A DNA stretch of 14,208 nt from an uncultured Bacteroidota bacterium. GTDB lineage: Bacteria; Bacteroidota; Bacteroidia; Chitinophagales; Chitinophagaceae. This document shows, one piece after another, positions 1 through 6,644 of the stretch; position 1 is the first letter of the stretch, and each line of letters opens with the position of its first letter. A program made the translations under genes and the position numbers. Location: assembly GCA_946479055.1 (NCBI GenBank), contig CAMLEX010000032.1, positions 1-14,208 on the forward strand, given 5' to 3'. Below the pieces are notes generated by a model, which did not search any database, was not told where the DNA came from, and saw only the letters and a list, made by a program, of their open reading frames with translations.

Positions 1-215
1 GTGGATTTGCTGATTAATTCACGGTCTTCCTGCCTGACCGAATTAATACAATTTACTTCCGCATGTGCATACCCATATTGCTGGTGATACCCCTCGCCAA
101 TAATGCGGCCATTATGCACCAATACCGCTCCTACCATAGGATTGGGAGAAACATGCCCTGAGCCAAAGCTGGCAAGTTCCAGGCAGCGATGCATGTATAG
201 CTGGTGAGTTGTCAA
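1..215 (-). CDS. ribD: RibD N-terminal deaminase part (partial, cut by left edge)
   Basis: This is the start of the bifunctional riboflavin enzyme RibD, of which only the first 71 codons lie in the window. The N-terminal domain is a zinc-dependent cytidine-deaminase fold that deaminates the pyrimidine intermediate of riboflavin synthesis; the reductase domain lies beyond the left edge. Visible motifs are a PNPMVGAV segment at about residues 24-31, GEGYHQQYG at 40-48 and the zinc-ligand and catalytic HAEVN at 51-55. The second zinc motif (PCxxC) is not in view. I chose a TTG start at 215 because it restores the residues before YMHRCLELA (TTHQL) that RibD proteins normally have; the first in-frame ATG is at 194 and would remove them. 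The gene is divergent from prmC, with a good Bacteroidota-type promoter just upstream. The family assignment is secure, the start is not. Confidence 0.9.
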   Translation of the reverse strand, partial: MTTHQLYMHRCLELASFGSGHVSPNPMVGAVLVHNGRIIGEGYHQQYGYAHAEVNCINSVRQEDRELISKS

Positions 216-237
216 TAGTGAAAAGTGAATTAACCTG

Positions 238-270
238 CAAATATAAACGATTCCTTAGCTGAAATGGCAA
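238..270 (-). promoter_or_regulatory. Predicted ribD promoter (Bacteroidota type)
   Basis: On the minus strand a TATATTTG word (238-245) matches the Bacteroidota -7 consensus TAnnTTTG exactly. A TTG (268-270) lies 22 bp further upstream as a -33 element, slightly longer than the usual spacer. The predicted transcript would start near 231, giving a short leader before the TTG start at 215 or the ATG at 194. Confidence 0.5.
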
Positions 271-305
271 TACAGGTTAGCCTCCTGCTACTCATTACTT
301 AATTG

Positions 306-313
306 TAAGTTTG
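306..313 (+). promoter_or_regulatory. Predicted prmC -7 promoter element
   Basis: TAAGTTTG matches the Bacteroidota -7 consensus TAnnTTTG and ends six bases before the prmC ATG at 319. I see no TTG at the -33 distance. If it is used, transcription would start at or within a base or two of the start codon, so the message would be leaderless or nearly so. Confidence 0.35.
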
Positions 314-318
314 TTGTT

Positions 319-1173
319 ATGAACATCCGGGAAGCAAACACTCATCTTATCAGTCAACTCAGAGCCATATATGAAGAATCAGAGGCTGAAAATATCAGTG
401 ATTGGGTATTAGAACATATAACAGGGAAAAAAAGGACGGATCGCATAATGAATAAAGAAAAGCCGCTCAACCCCGAACAGTCATCTCAATTAAAACAATA
501 CCTTGATCGCCTGTTGCAGCATGAACCTGTGCAGTATGTGCTGAACGAAGCCTGGTTTTGCGGGCTAAAATTTTATGTTGACAAAAACGTACTGATACCA
601 AGGCCAGAAACCGAAGAACTGGTGGAATGGATTATTTCTGACTGTAAATTCCCGATTGATACATTGTCCATTTTAGACATTGGTAGTGGAAGTGGCTGTA
701 TACCGATTGCTTTAAAAAAACGATTAGGAAAAGCAGAAGTATGGAGCTGCGATATCAGCCCGGAAGCATTGAGAGTAGCTAATCAAAATGCAACGACACT
801 TGGGATTAATGTAAAGTTTATTGAACTTGATTTTTTGAATGAAACAAAAAGAGAAAAACTTCCTTCATTTGATATTATTGTTAGCAATCCGCCTTATATC
901 CCGGTAAAAGATAAAGATACGATGCGCCTGAACGTTTTAAATCATGAACCGGCTACAGCTCTTTTTGTACCGGACAATGATGACCTGGTATTTTATAAAG
1001 CAATAGCAAGTTTCGGCAAAAATCATTTAACTGAAAACGGTGTCATCTATACAGAGATCAACGAAAGTCTTGGAGAAGCTACGTCAGCAATGTTCCAGAC
1101 AAACGGATGCAAAACTGAAATACGAAAAGACATGCAGGGGAAAGAAAGAATGTTAAAAGCTTTTTTTAATTGA
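319..1173 (+). CDS. prmC: PrmC release-factor glutamine methyltransferase
   Basis: PrmC (HemK family) uses S-adenosylmethionine to N5-methylate the glutamine of the GGQ motif in peptide-chain release factors, which speeds termination. The protein is 284 residues, close to the family norm. It has a helical N-terminal substrate-recognition region (about 1-90), a linker with RPETEELVEW (95-104), the SAM-binding loop ILDIGSGSGCI (118-128), the acidic SAM-contact region CDIS (144-147), and the diagnostic catalytic NPPY at 190-193, continued as NPPYIP. The C-terminal end GKERMLKAFF is also typical. The ATG at 319 is the only start that gives the full N-terminal helix bundle. The gene is divergent from ribD and its 3' end overlaps the convergent lipoprotein gene by 8 bp. 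Nothing looks damaged. Confidence 0.97.
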   Translation: MNIREANTHLISQLRAIYEESEAENISDWVLEHITGKKRTDRIMNKEKPLNPEQSSQLKQYLDRLLQHEPVQYVLNEAWFCGLKFYVDKNVLIPRPETEELVEWIISDCKFPIDTLSILDIGSGSGCIPIALKKRLGKAEVWSCDISPEALRVANQNATTLGINVKFIELDFLNETKREKLPSFDIIVSNPPYIPVKDKDTMRLNVLNHEPATALFVPDNDDLVFYKAIASFGKNHLTENGVIYTEINESLGEATSAMFQTNGCKTEIRKDMQGKERMLKAFFN

Positions 1174-1576
1174 CCCGGCTATATTCGGTTTTATAGATCA
1201 TGCCATTTAGGGGAGAAACAAAAGAAGTGATTAATTTATCTTCTGTCATTGATTCTACTTTACGAATCTCTGACCTTGAAGAATTTCCATATTGATCCGC
1301 TTCGAATTGCAATTGCAATTCTCTTAAAGAACCATCATAGGAATAAATACCAGTACCACCGGGTACATCAGTAAAAAAATGAAATTCCGCATTGGGGTTT
1401 AATGTAAGAAATTCATGGCGGCTAACTATTTCCCATCCAAAACCACCATTAGCCGGATCAGTATATACTGCAGTGTTCATCCATTTACCAACAATGGCAG
1501 GAGAAGATTCTTTTTTACAAGAAATAATAATGAGAACAAATAAAAATAGAAAGGATAGGAATATTTTGATTTTCAC
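1166..1576 (-). CDS. Small lipoprotein, possibly lipocalin-like
   Basis: This reads as a 136-residue envelope lipoprotein if the GTG at 1576 is used. That start gives a short basic N-terminus (VKIKIF), a hydrophobic run and a lipobox-like IISC followed by KKE, a classical signal peptide. The upstream ATG at 1624 would add 16 residues (MFASFAFSILLFKSER) ahead of an already complete signal peptide, so I judge it less likely. After the cysteine comes IVGKW, then a beta-rich chain with W, LTLNPNAEFHF, GIYSYDG and LQLQF. This resembles the small lipocalin-like lipoproteins common in Bacteroidota, but that is inference from pattern, not a secure family call. It lies downstream of exbB-exbD on the same strand, separated from exbD by about 127 bp that include a repeat, and its stop overlaps the prmC stop region. 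Function unknown. Confidence 0.7.
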   Translation of the reverse strand: MKIKIFLSFLFLFVLIIISCKKESSPAIVGKWMNTAVYTDPANGGFGWEIVSRHEFLTLNPNAEFHFFTDVPGGTGIYSYDGSLRELQLQFEADQYGNSSRSEIRKVESMTEDKLITSFVSPLNGMIYKTEYSRVN

Positions 1577-1626
1577 ACGTTCGGATTTGAAAAGCAAAAT
1601 ACTAAATGCAAAGCTTGCAAACAAAG

Positions 1627-1648
1627 GAAACTACGTAGTGAAACTACG
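1627..1648. repeat. Short direct repeat with a perfect 10-bp palindrome
   Basis: GAAACTACG occurs twice (1627-1635 and 1640-1648), and the palindrome ACTACGTAGT (1630-1639) spans the first copy and the spacer. It lies upstream of the small lipoprotein gene, so it could be an operator or simply a fragment of the neighbouring repeat unit. No function can be assigned. Confidence 0.5.
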
Positions 1649-1662
1649 AAACCACAAACATT

Positions 1663-1700
1663 AAACCGTCATTGGGAGGAACGCAGCAAAACTTCAAATC
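1663..1700. repeat. Dispersed repeat unit, copy A (CGTCATTG...GGAACG...GCAAAA)
   Basis: The stretch aligns with 7307-7346. Both copies contain AAAC, CGTCATTG, a GGAACG box two to four bases later, GCAAAA and a CTTCAAA/CCTCAAA end, with a few substitutions and one or two single-base indels. The core resembles a repeat I recall from many bacterial genomes, of the form CGTCATTGCGAGGAACGAAGCAATC; that resemblance is from memory and was not searched. Here it sits between the exbD stop and the small lipoprotein gene. Confidence 0.65.
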
Positions 1701-1703
1701 TTT

Positions 1704-2102
1704 CTATTTCACATTCGCCACCACCTTCGCTCCTGCCTTTTTAGCTGATTGCATGACACGGAAAACTTCGCCATAATAAGAGATGGTATCGGCATTGATC
1801 ACAACAGATGGTGTGTCTATCAGCAAACGTACACGGTCAACTTCCATTTTAATAAAGCTATCTAATAAAATTGATGGCACTTCTTTCTGCCCGATATAAA
1901 ATTTCTGATCCTTATTAATAGAGACCACGATATTCTGTTTGGTCTTTGTATCCTTTGATCCCCTGGGATTATTCACTTTAACTACATTCGGATTGGCCAT
2001 TGTAGAAATGATGAGGAAGAACATCAATAAAATAAAGATGATGTCGTTCAGCGAGTCTGTAAATACCTCCGATTCTTGTGCTAAATTTTTTCTCAGGTTC
2101 AT
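1704..2102 (-). CDS. exbD: ExbD/TolR-family proton-channel subunit
   Basis: ExbD/TolR is the subunit that, with ExbB/TolQ, forms the inner-membrane proton channel energising TonB- or TolA-type work on the outer membrane. The 132-residue protein has a short cytoplasmic N-terminus and one membrane helix (about 19-36, DIIFILLMFFLIISTM), in which Asp20 matches the conserved proton-carrying aspartate of the family. A periplasmic domain of about 90 residues ends in a YYGEVFRVMQSAKKAGAKVV segment typical of ExbD. It follows exbB by 12 bp and is surely co-transcribed with it. The partner TonB or TolA is not nearby, so whether it is a TonB or Tol system cannot be told here. The family call is firm, the ExbD-versus-TolR name is not. 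Confidence 0.93.
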   Translation of the reverse strand: MNLRKNLAQESEVFTDSLNDIIFILLMFFLIISTMANPNVVKVNNPRGSKDTKTKQNIVVSINKDQKFYIGQKEVPSILLDSFIKMEVDRVRLLIDTPSVVINADTISYYGEVFRVMQSAKKAGAKVVANVK

Positions 2103-2114
2103 GTATCTGCTTTA

Positions 2115-2807
2115 TTACTTGGTAGGTTCTTGTAACACATCGAGGAAATCCGCCGCAGAGGCTTCCATTTTATTAGCTGTTCTGCCAATCTGTGCATGCA
2201 AATAATTATAACAGAGAAAGGCGATCAAACCAATCACTAAACCTGTGATTGATGTAATTAATTTTGTGTAAATACCCTGTGAGATATTCGCTAATTGCAC
2301 TTCGTTTTCCTGGTGGATTTTGGAGAACAGTTGCATGAGACCCATCAAAGTACCCACGAAACCAAAAATGGGTGCGGCACGGGAAACGACGGAAAGTAAA
2401 CTCATATTTTTCTCCAGCTTATACATTTCCAGTTGGCCTACATTATCCATGCTGCTTTCTATTGCGTCGATGGGTTTACCGATACGCTGAATACCTTTAT
2501 CAATAATACGGGCAACAGGGTTATTGGTATTTTTCGCGAAGCTCCTGGCAGATGAAATATTTCCGCTTACAATGTGATCGCGGATGATATTCATAAAATT
2601 ATCATCAATTTTAGAGGCATGACGGATAGCGATATAGCGTTCCGCAAAGACATACACGGTCAGCAATAACAAAGCACCCAATGGAATCATGATCCATCCA
2701 CCCATATAGATCAGGTCAAAGAAGCTAATAGTTTCACCGGTTTTTGTAGCTGCTACCTGCTGCATCGCCTGGTTAAGTGTATCACCAATCTGTAAAAGGT
2801 CAAACAT
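2115..2807 (-). CDS. exbB: ExbB/TolQ/MotA-family proton-channel subunit
   Basis: This 230-residue protein is the multi-pass partner of ExbD in the inner-membrane proton-driven motor. It has three predicted membrane helices, at about residues 34-56 (MGGWIMIPLGALLLLTVYVF), 137-161 and 184-205. A long cytoplasmic loop between the first two carries the basic, helical stretch IIDKGIQRIGKPIDAIESSM. The second and third helices bear the family signature: APIFGFVGTLMGLMQLF (145-161) and an ISQGIYTKLITSITGLVIGL segment (175-194). The length suits a Bacteroidota ExbB/TolQ. The start at 2807 leaves an amphipathic N-terminus before the first helix, as in relatives. It heads the exbB-exbD unit; the small lipoprotein downstream may be read with them. 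I found no clear -7 element immediately upstream. Confidence 0.94.
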   Translation of the reverse strand: MFDLLQIGDTLNQAMQQVAATKTGETISFFDLIYMGGWIMIPLGALLLLTVYVFAERYIAIRHASKIDDNFMNIIRDHIVSGNISSARSFAKNTNNPVARIIDKGIQRIGKPIDAIESSMDNVGQLEMYKLEKNMSLLSVVSRAAPIFGFVGTLMGLMQLFSKIHQENEVQLANISQGIYTKLITSITGLVIGLIAFLCYNYLHAQIGRTANKMEASAADFLDVLQEPTK

Positions 2808-2841
2808 AGATTATTTTCTTTAATGGGTAAAAGTAAGAAAG

Positions 2842-2874
2842 GATGGATAAATCTTTTCCCAGATATTATCAACA
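2842..2874. other. Two DnaA-box-like words in the exbB upstream region
   Basis: GATGGATAA (2842-2850, TTATCCATC on the minus strand) and TTATCAACA (2866-2874) each resemble the DnaA box TTATCCACA, with two and one mismatches, and flank a TTTTCCC run. They lie in the 250-bp gap between exbB and the SPFH gene. In an AT-rich genome such near matches are expected by chance, so this is only a pointer. Confidence 0.2.
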
Positions 2875-2984
2875 GCCCTTAATAAAGTTGTACTCAATAC
2901 TTTTCACACGAATGAACGAAAAAAAAGATGCCACGTTGTATAAAACTGCAAAGTTTTGGAGTTCTTTAACAGGATCTTCCCCGT

Positions 2985-3037
2985 TCTCAAAAATATAAGA
3001 GGTTTAAAAGATCAATCTAACCTTTTAAACCTCTTAT
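2985..3037 (-). terminator. Strong intrinsic terminator after the SPFH gene
   Basis: A perfect 16-bp inverted repeat (2995-3010 paired with 3022-3037, loop of 11) begins about 20 bp past the SPFH stop on the minus strand. On that strand it is followed by ATTTTTG, a short T run. The stem is AT-rich apart from a central GAGG/CCTC. It separates the SPFH transcript from exbBD. Confidence 0.8.
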
Positions 3038-3057
3038 TGAATCGACAAGCCTTTATA

Positions 3058-3993
3058 TCAGCTTCCGGCTTGTTTTACCATGAGAGCTTGTATTTGTTTC
3101 ATCGTTTTTTCCATTCCATCCGCACTTCCATCAAGAAAGATGACGTTTCCTTTGCCATATTCTGCAAAATTTTTCACCGCTTCTGTCCACATACTAAACA
3201 GAATCACATTAGTATCGAGGTTGGCCTGTTTCATTTGCTCAGCCGCTTCTGTCATACCTTTTGCTACTTCCTGGCGGAATAATGCAACACCTTGTCCACG
3301 TAACTGGGCTGCTATTCTTTCTGCTTCTGCGGAAATTTTTATTGAGTTACCTTCCGCTTCCGCCGCTTTTGTTTTTGTAATTAATAAAGCCTGGCCTTCA
3401 TTTTCAGCAGCAGCTTTCAGATTGTTTGACGCTACTACTTTACTCATAGAATCAAGAATAACTTTATCAAATGTAATGTCAGTGATCTGCAGGTCTAACA
3501 AATGATAACCCCATTCTTCCAGGGTATTATCAATTTCAACTTTTACATATTCAACAATATCCCGGCGAAGCCCCAACACTTCCGCCTGTTTCTTTGTAGC
3601 TACGAACGAACGGATATTACCTTCAATTGTCCTGATCAGCGCCTGCATCAGGTCTTTATCACTTATAAATTTGAACGCTACTTTTTTTATCGTTTCTTCA
3701 TTTGCATTTTGTACAGCAAATAACATCATCACTTTAAAATAAACATTCGCCTGGTCCTGTGTTACCGCCTGGAACTCCAGTTCTACAGAACGGTTTTGAA
3801 TAGATAATTTTTTATAGATCTGCTCTACTATTGGAATTTTAAACCGGAGCCCGGGACCGGCAATCCTCCTGTATTTCCCGAACATGGTGACAACGGCAAT
3901 AGTACCCTGGTTCACCGTATATAATCCGCTAAAAAAAATAATTACTAAAAGAATGATCCACCAGTTGGAGGCAAGGAACTGTCCGATATCCAT
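3058..3993 (-). CDS. SPFH/Band 7 (stomatin/prohibitin-like) membrane protein
   Basis: This 311-residue protein belongs to the SPFH (stomatin, prohibitin, flotillin, HflK/C) superfamily, which oligomerises on membranes and organises lipid microdomains or modulates proteases. An N-terminal membrane anchor (about 10-26, WWIILLVIIFFSGLYTV) is followed by the Band 7 start VNQGTIAVVTMFGKYRRIAGPGLRFKIP (27-54) and the body of the domain, including LMQALIRTIEGNIRSF (115-130) and IDNTLEEWGYHLLDLQITDI (154-173). An Ala/Glu-rich coiled coil (about 193-235) and a C-terminal helical part follow. The order and the RTIEGNIRSFVATK segment suggest the stomatin/HIR-like branch, not HflC or flotillin; this subfamily placement is inference. 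No adjacent NfeD-type protease gene is present, although such genes often accompany stomatin homologues. It stands alone between an OmpA-family gene (48 bp upstream) and a strong terminator. Confidence 0.92.
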   Translation of the reverse strand: MDIGQFLASNWWIILLVIIFFSGLYTVNQGTIAVVTMFGKYRRIAGPGLRFKIPIVEQIYKKLSIQNRSVELEFQAVTQDQANVYFKVMMLFAVQNANEETIKKVAFKFISDKDLMQALIRTIEGNIRSFVATKKQAEVLGLRRDIVEYVKVEIDNTLEEWGYHLLDLQITDITFDKVILDSMSKVVASNNLKAAAENEGQALLITKTKAAEAEGNSIKISAEAERIAAQLRGQGVALFRQEVAKGMTEAAEQMKQANLDTNVILFSMWTEAVKNFAEYGKGNVIFLDGSADGMEKTMKQIQALMVKQAGS

Positions 3994-4041
3994 TTTTTAA
4001 AATTTAAGTTCTAAAGATAAGGTAATGACAAGGACTAAAAA

Positions 4042-5181
4042 TCATTCACGGATATAAACCAATACTTCTACCCTGCGGTTGCGCTGGCGTCCCTGCGGAG
4101 TACTGTTATCAGCCACAGGCTTTGTTTCACCCCATGCTCTTGCAATGATCCTGTTAGGTTTTACAAATGCTCTGCCTGCAAAATAATTTAATACGGTTTG
4201 TACTCTCGCTGATGACAAACGGTTATTCAATTCATTTGTTCCCGCATTATCAGTATGCCCTTCTACCACAACAGAATCAACTTTTTTTCCTACCACTTGT
4301 CTGCAAAAACTATCCAATAATATATAACTATCTTTTTCAAGATCTGCTTTACCAACAGCAAATAATACTTCCTGCAAAATAAGCGTATCAATGCGGATTA
4401 TTTTATTAGGCTCCAGTACAACGGGTATAGGCTGAAAAGCTCTTCTGTTCCTGATATTCCTGCTTAGAAATTCATGGCGTTCGTCCTGGTCATATATTCC
4501 GGCCATCGTTGTTTGCCAGTCATCACATAACTTTTCATTCGGATTTAAAGGGACAATTGAAACATTATCAATAAAGGCGAAAAAGCGGTTTTCAAGAGCG
4601 ATACCTGTTTCACCCGTAATATCTCTTTTTGAAAAATTGGCGATAGCGAAAAATGATTCATCTCCTTTCGCCGTATAATCCAATACGACCTGTTGCCAGC
4701 TACTATCATTTTTAAATTGTTTATGACTATCGGCGAGGTATAGCGACGGTTCTATTGTTTGCAGTCGTCTCTTATCAAACAAAAGATCAGTTGAGGAAAA
4801 ATAGATGCCTATACTATCCAGTATGCGGTGAGGTGATTTTATGAAAAATTCAACACGATAACGATTTCCATTTCTTAAACCGCAAAGCAACTGCGTCCTT
4901 ATAAATGTTCTTTTAAACGGCTTCCTGTCACGACCAGCCTCAATGGACATGCAGTGCCAACCCTGGTACGCCATGTCGGGATCTTTAAAATAATTATTGA
5001 AAACATCATCATTGATCAACCAGGCTTCCGGCGCACAGTTTACTTTATATTCGGTACAGATATTTTCTTCTTCAAACCCGCCATTTAATATCAGGTTTTG
5101 AGAAAAACAATAAAAAGGGGTTAAGATAAATAAACAGGCAACCAGGCATTTCATCAATAAGAAAACAAAAAGCTGTTTCAT
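4042..5181 (-). CDS. OmpA-family envelope protein with unassigned N-terminal domain
   Basis: The C-terminal ~108 residues (about 272-379) are an OmpA/Pal/MotB peptidoglycan-binding domain: VLFAVGKADLEKDSYILLD, VVEGHTDNAGTNELNNRLSSAR and GETKP...GRQRNRRVEV are its standard landmarks (GHTD at about 308-311). Such domains bind the diaminopimelate side chain and tether the outer membrane to the wall. Residues 29 to about 225 begin NLILNGGFEE and form a beta-rich region with several cysteines and an FIDNVSIVPLNP end. This resembles a galactose-binding-like jelly roll often found at the start of Bacteroidota secreted proteins, but I cannot name it. I chose the ATG at 5181 because it starts a clean signal peptide (MKQLFVFLLMKCLV... 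to FSQ, about 28 residues); ATGs at 5211 and 5199 only add polar residues ahead of it. It is monocistronic or co-read with the SPFH gene. Confidence 0.88.
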   Translation of the reverse strand: MKQLFVFLLMKCLVACLFILTPFYCFSQNLILNGGFEEENICTEYKVNCAPEAWLINDDVFNNYFKDPDMAYQGWHCMSIEAGRDRKPFKRTFIRTQLLCGLRNGNRYRVEFFIKSPHRILDSIGIYFSSTDLLFDKRRLQTIEPSLYLADSHKQFKNDSSWQQVVLDYTAKGDESFFAIANFSKRDITGETGIALENRFFAFIDNVSIVPLNPNEKLCDDWQTTMAGIYDQDERHEFLSRNIRNRRAFQPIPVVLEPNKIIRIDTLILQEVLFAVGKADLEKDSYILLDSFCRQVVGKKVDSVVVEGHTDNAGTNELNNRLSSARVQTVLNYFAGRAFVKPNRIIARAWGETKPVADNSTPQGRQRNRRVEVLVYIRE

Positions 5182-5261
5182 TGTGTTTTTTAATTGCATA
5201 CCTCCAGTCACTCTTCTTTATCTGTTACAGTTATTATCATTGGAGCTAGAAGCTAACAACA

Positions 5262-5289
5262 CAAAGTTCTTTCATTTTCACATTATCAA
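5262..5289 (-). promoter_or_regulatory. Possible promoter of the OmpA-family gene
   Basis: On the minus strand GAACTTTG (5262-5269) differs from the -7 consensus TAnnTTTG at one position and has a TTG 17 bp upstream (5287-5289). The predicted start of transcription, near 5256, would give a leader of about 75 bases. Its upstream part overlaps the window between pepT and this gene. Weak evidence. Confidence 0.25.
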
Positions 5290-5296
5290 TATCATA

Positions 5297-6544
5297 TTAA
5301 CTTCTTTCTTCCCAAACTTGCGCCAGGTGCACCATCGTTTCTACTGCTTTATTCATATCCTGGACGCTGATAAATTCCAATTTGGAATGAATGGCCTGCT
5401 CCCCGGCAAACAGGTTTGGGCAAGGCAAGCCCATAAAGGATAAACGGCTGCCATCTGTACCACCGCGGATACTCTCCATTTTTAATTCAACACCTGCTCT
5501 CGCAATAGCTTCTTTGGCATATTCCACAACATGAGGGTGAATATCCAGCACTTCTTTCATATTTCTGTATTGCTCGCTAACAATGTATTCAAAACTGGCT
5601 TTGGGATGTGCCCTTACCGTTTCTTCCACCAATGTTCTTAAAAAATCTTCTTTCTTTTTTAAGCCGGGTGTTTCAAAATCACGGATGATAAAATCTATGG
5701 TGCATTTTTCCGCTATACCTTCTACACGAACAGGATGAATAAATCCTCTTTTACCCTCCGTACTTTCCGGCGACAACCGATCTTTTGGTAATGCATCCAG
5801 TATATGCCCTGCGATCTTCATCGCATTGATCATTTTATTCTTTGCATAACCCGGATGTGCAATTACACCATGAATAATAACCTGCACCCCGTCCGCACTG
5901 AATGTTTCATCTTCCAATGATCCCCTCTCGCCGCCATCCAATGTATAACCAAAATCGGCTCCAAGCTTTTTCATGTCAACATGAGCCACGCCCTTGCCTA
6001 CTTCTTCATCCGGAGTAAATAAGATTTTTATTTCACCATGTTTTACTTCTTTATTTGTTAGTAGGAAATTGGCAAGATCCATGATCTCTGCTACACCAGC
6101 TTTATCATCGCTTCCTAACAAAGTTGTGCCCGATGCAGTGATAATATCATTGCCTATTTGCGTTTGCAGGTAAGGATATTCTGAAAGGCGCAATACCTGT
6201 TTTTTATCATCAGGCAATACAATATCTTCTCCCCGATAGTTTTTATGTACTAATGGTTTTACGTTCTTACCACTACAGTCCGGCGCTGTGTCTACATGTG
6301 CGCATAAGCAGATCACAGGAACTTTTTTATTCGTAGTAGCAGGTATCGTCGCATATACATATCCCCACTCGTCCACATGTGCATCAACAATGCCCATGTG
6401 ATTCAACTCCTCGGCCAGCATTTTGCTAAGGTCTTTTTGTTTCTCAGTACTGGGAAATGTTGAAGATTGCGGATCGCTCTGTGTATCTATCTGTACGTAT
6501 CGCAGGAATCTCTCAGTTGCAGTGAATTTATAGTTCTCAAACAT
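5297..6544 (-). CDS. pepT: Peptidase T (tripeptide aminopeptidase, M20B)
   Basis: PepT is a cytosolic di-zinc aminopeptidase that removes the N-terminal residue from tripeptides, finishing intracellular peptide breakdown. At 415 residues it has normal length. All M20 landmarks are present: AHVDTAPD with His83 and Asp85, LLGSDDKAGVAEI with the bridging Asp146, TPDEEVGKG with the general-base pair Glu180-Glu181, LDGGERG with Asp203, and the late zinc-ligand histidine in AIHSKLEFI at about residue 386. The dimerisation insert between about 213 and 325 includes IIHGVIAHPGYAKNKMINAM and the receptor loop. RGGTDGSRLSFMGLPCPNLFAG is the typical tail signature. The ATG at 6544 starts the usual short helix leading to ERFLRYVQIDTQSD. 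It lies 100 bp downstream of the FKBP gene, with a terminator between, so it probably has its own promoter. Confidence 0.97.
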   Translation of the reverse strand: MFENYKFTATERFLRYVQIDTQSDPQSSTFPSTEKQKDLSKMLAEELNHMGIVDAHVDEWGYVYATIPATTNKKVPVICLCAHVDTAPDCSGKNVKPLVHKNYRGEDIVLPDDKKQVLRLSEYPYLQTQIGNDIITASGTTLLGSDDKAGVAEIMDLANFLLTNKEVKHGEIKILFTPDEEVGKGVAHVDMKKLGADFGYTLDGGERGSLEDETFSADGVQVIIHGVIAHPGYAKNKMINAMKIAGHILDALPKDRLSPESTEGKRGFIHPVRVEGIAEKCTIDFIIRDFETPGLKKKEDFLRTLVEETVRAHPKASFEYIVSEQYRNMKEVLDIHPHVVEYAKEAIARAGVELKMESIRGGTDGSRLSFMGLPCPNLFAGEQAIHSKLEFISVQDMNKAVETMVHLAQVWEERS

Positions 6545-6574
6545 ACTCTCTTATTTTGGGGCATCGAATATACA

Positions 6575-6614
6575 GAAAAGAAAATGGTTTGCGACCAGTC
6601 TGTCACAAACCATT
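6575..6614 (-). terminator. Intrinsic terminator after the FKBP gene
   Basis: AATGGTTTG (6583-6591) pairs with CAAACCATT (6606-6614). The stem can be lengthened by GAC/GTC after a single mismatch, leaving a six-base loop. On the minus strand it runs into TTCTTTTC. It lies 30 bases past the FKBP stop and separates that gene from pepT. Confidence 0.7.
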
Positions 6615-6644
6615 AACCTCTTAAACTATTAAACTTTTGAATCT

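Noticed and set aside
1392..1664. A 90-codon plus-strand open frame opposite the small lipoprotein gene
   Set aside because: It has no signal or domain and is the shadow of the minus-strand lipoprotein, which has a convincing signal peptide and lipobox.
3080..3505. A 141-codon plus-strand open frame opposite the SPFH gene
   Set aside because: The minus strand encodes a complete Band 7 protein; the plus-strand product has no recognisable feature.
1704..5211. A possible Tol-Pal cluster formed by exbB, exbD and the OmpA-family gene
   Set aside because: There is no tolA or tolB, the OmpA-family gene is separated from exbB by the SPFH gene and a strong terminator, and the protein lacks a Pal-type lipobox.
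5183..5443. An 86-codon plus-strand open frame across the pepT-OmpA junction
   Set aside because: It overlaps the pepT C-terminus and the predicted OmpA-gene promoter region, and its product shows no motif.
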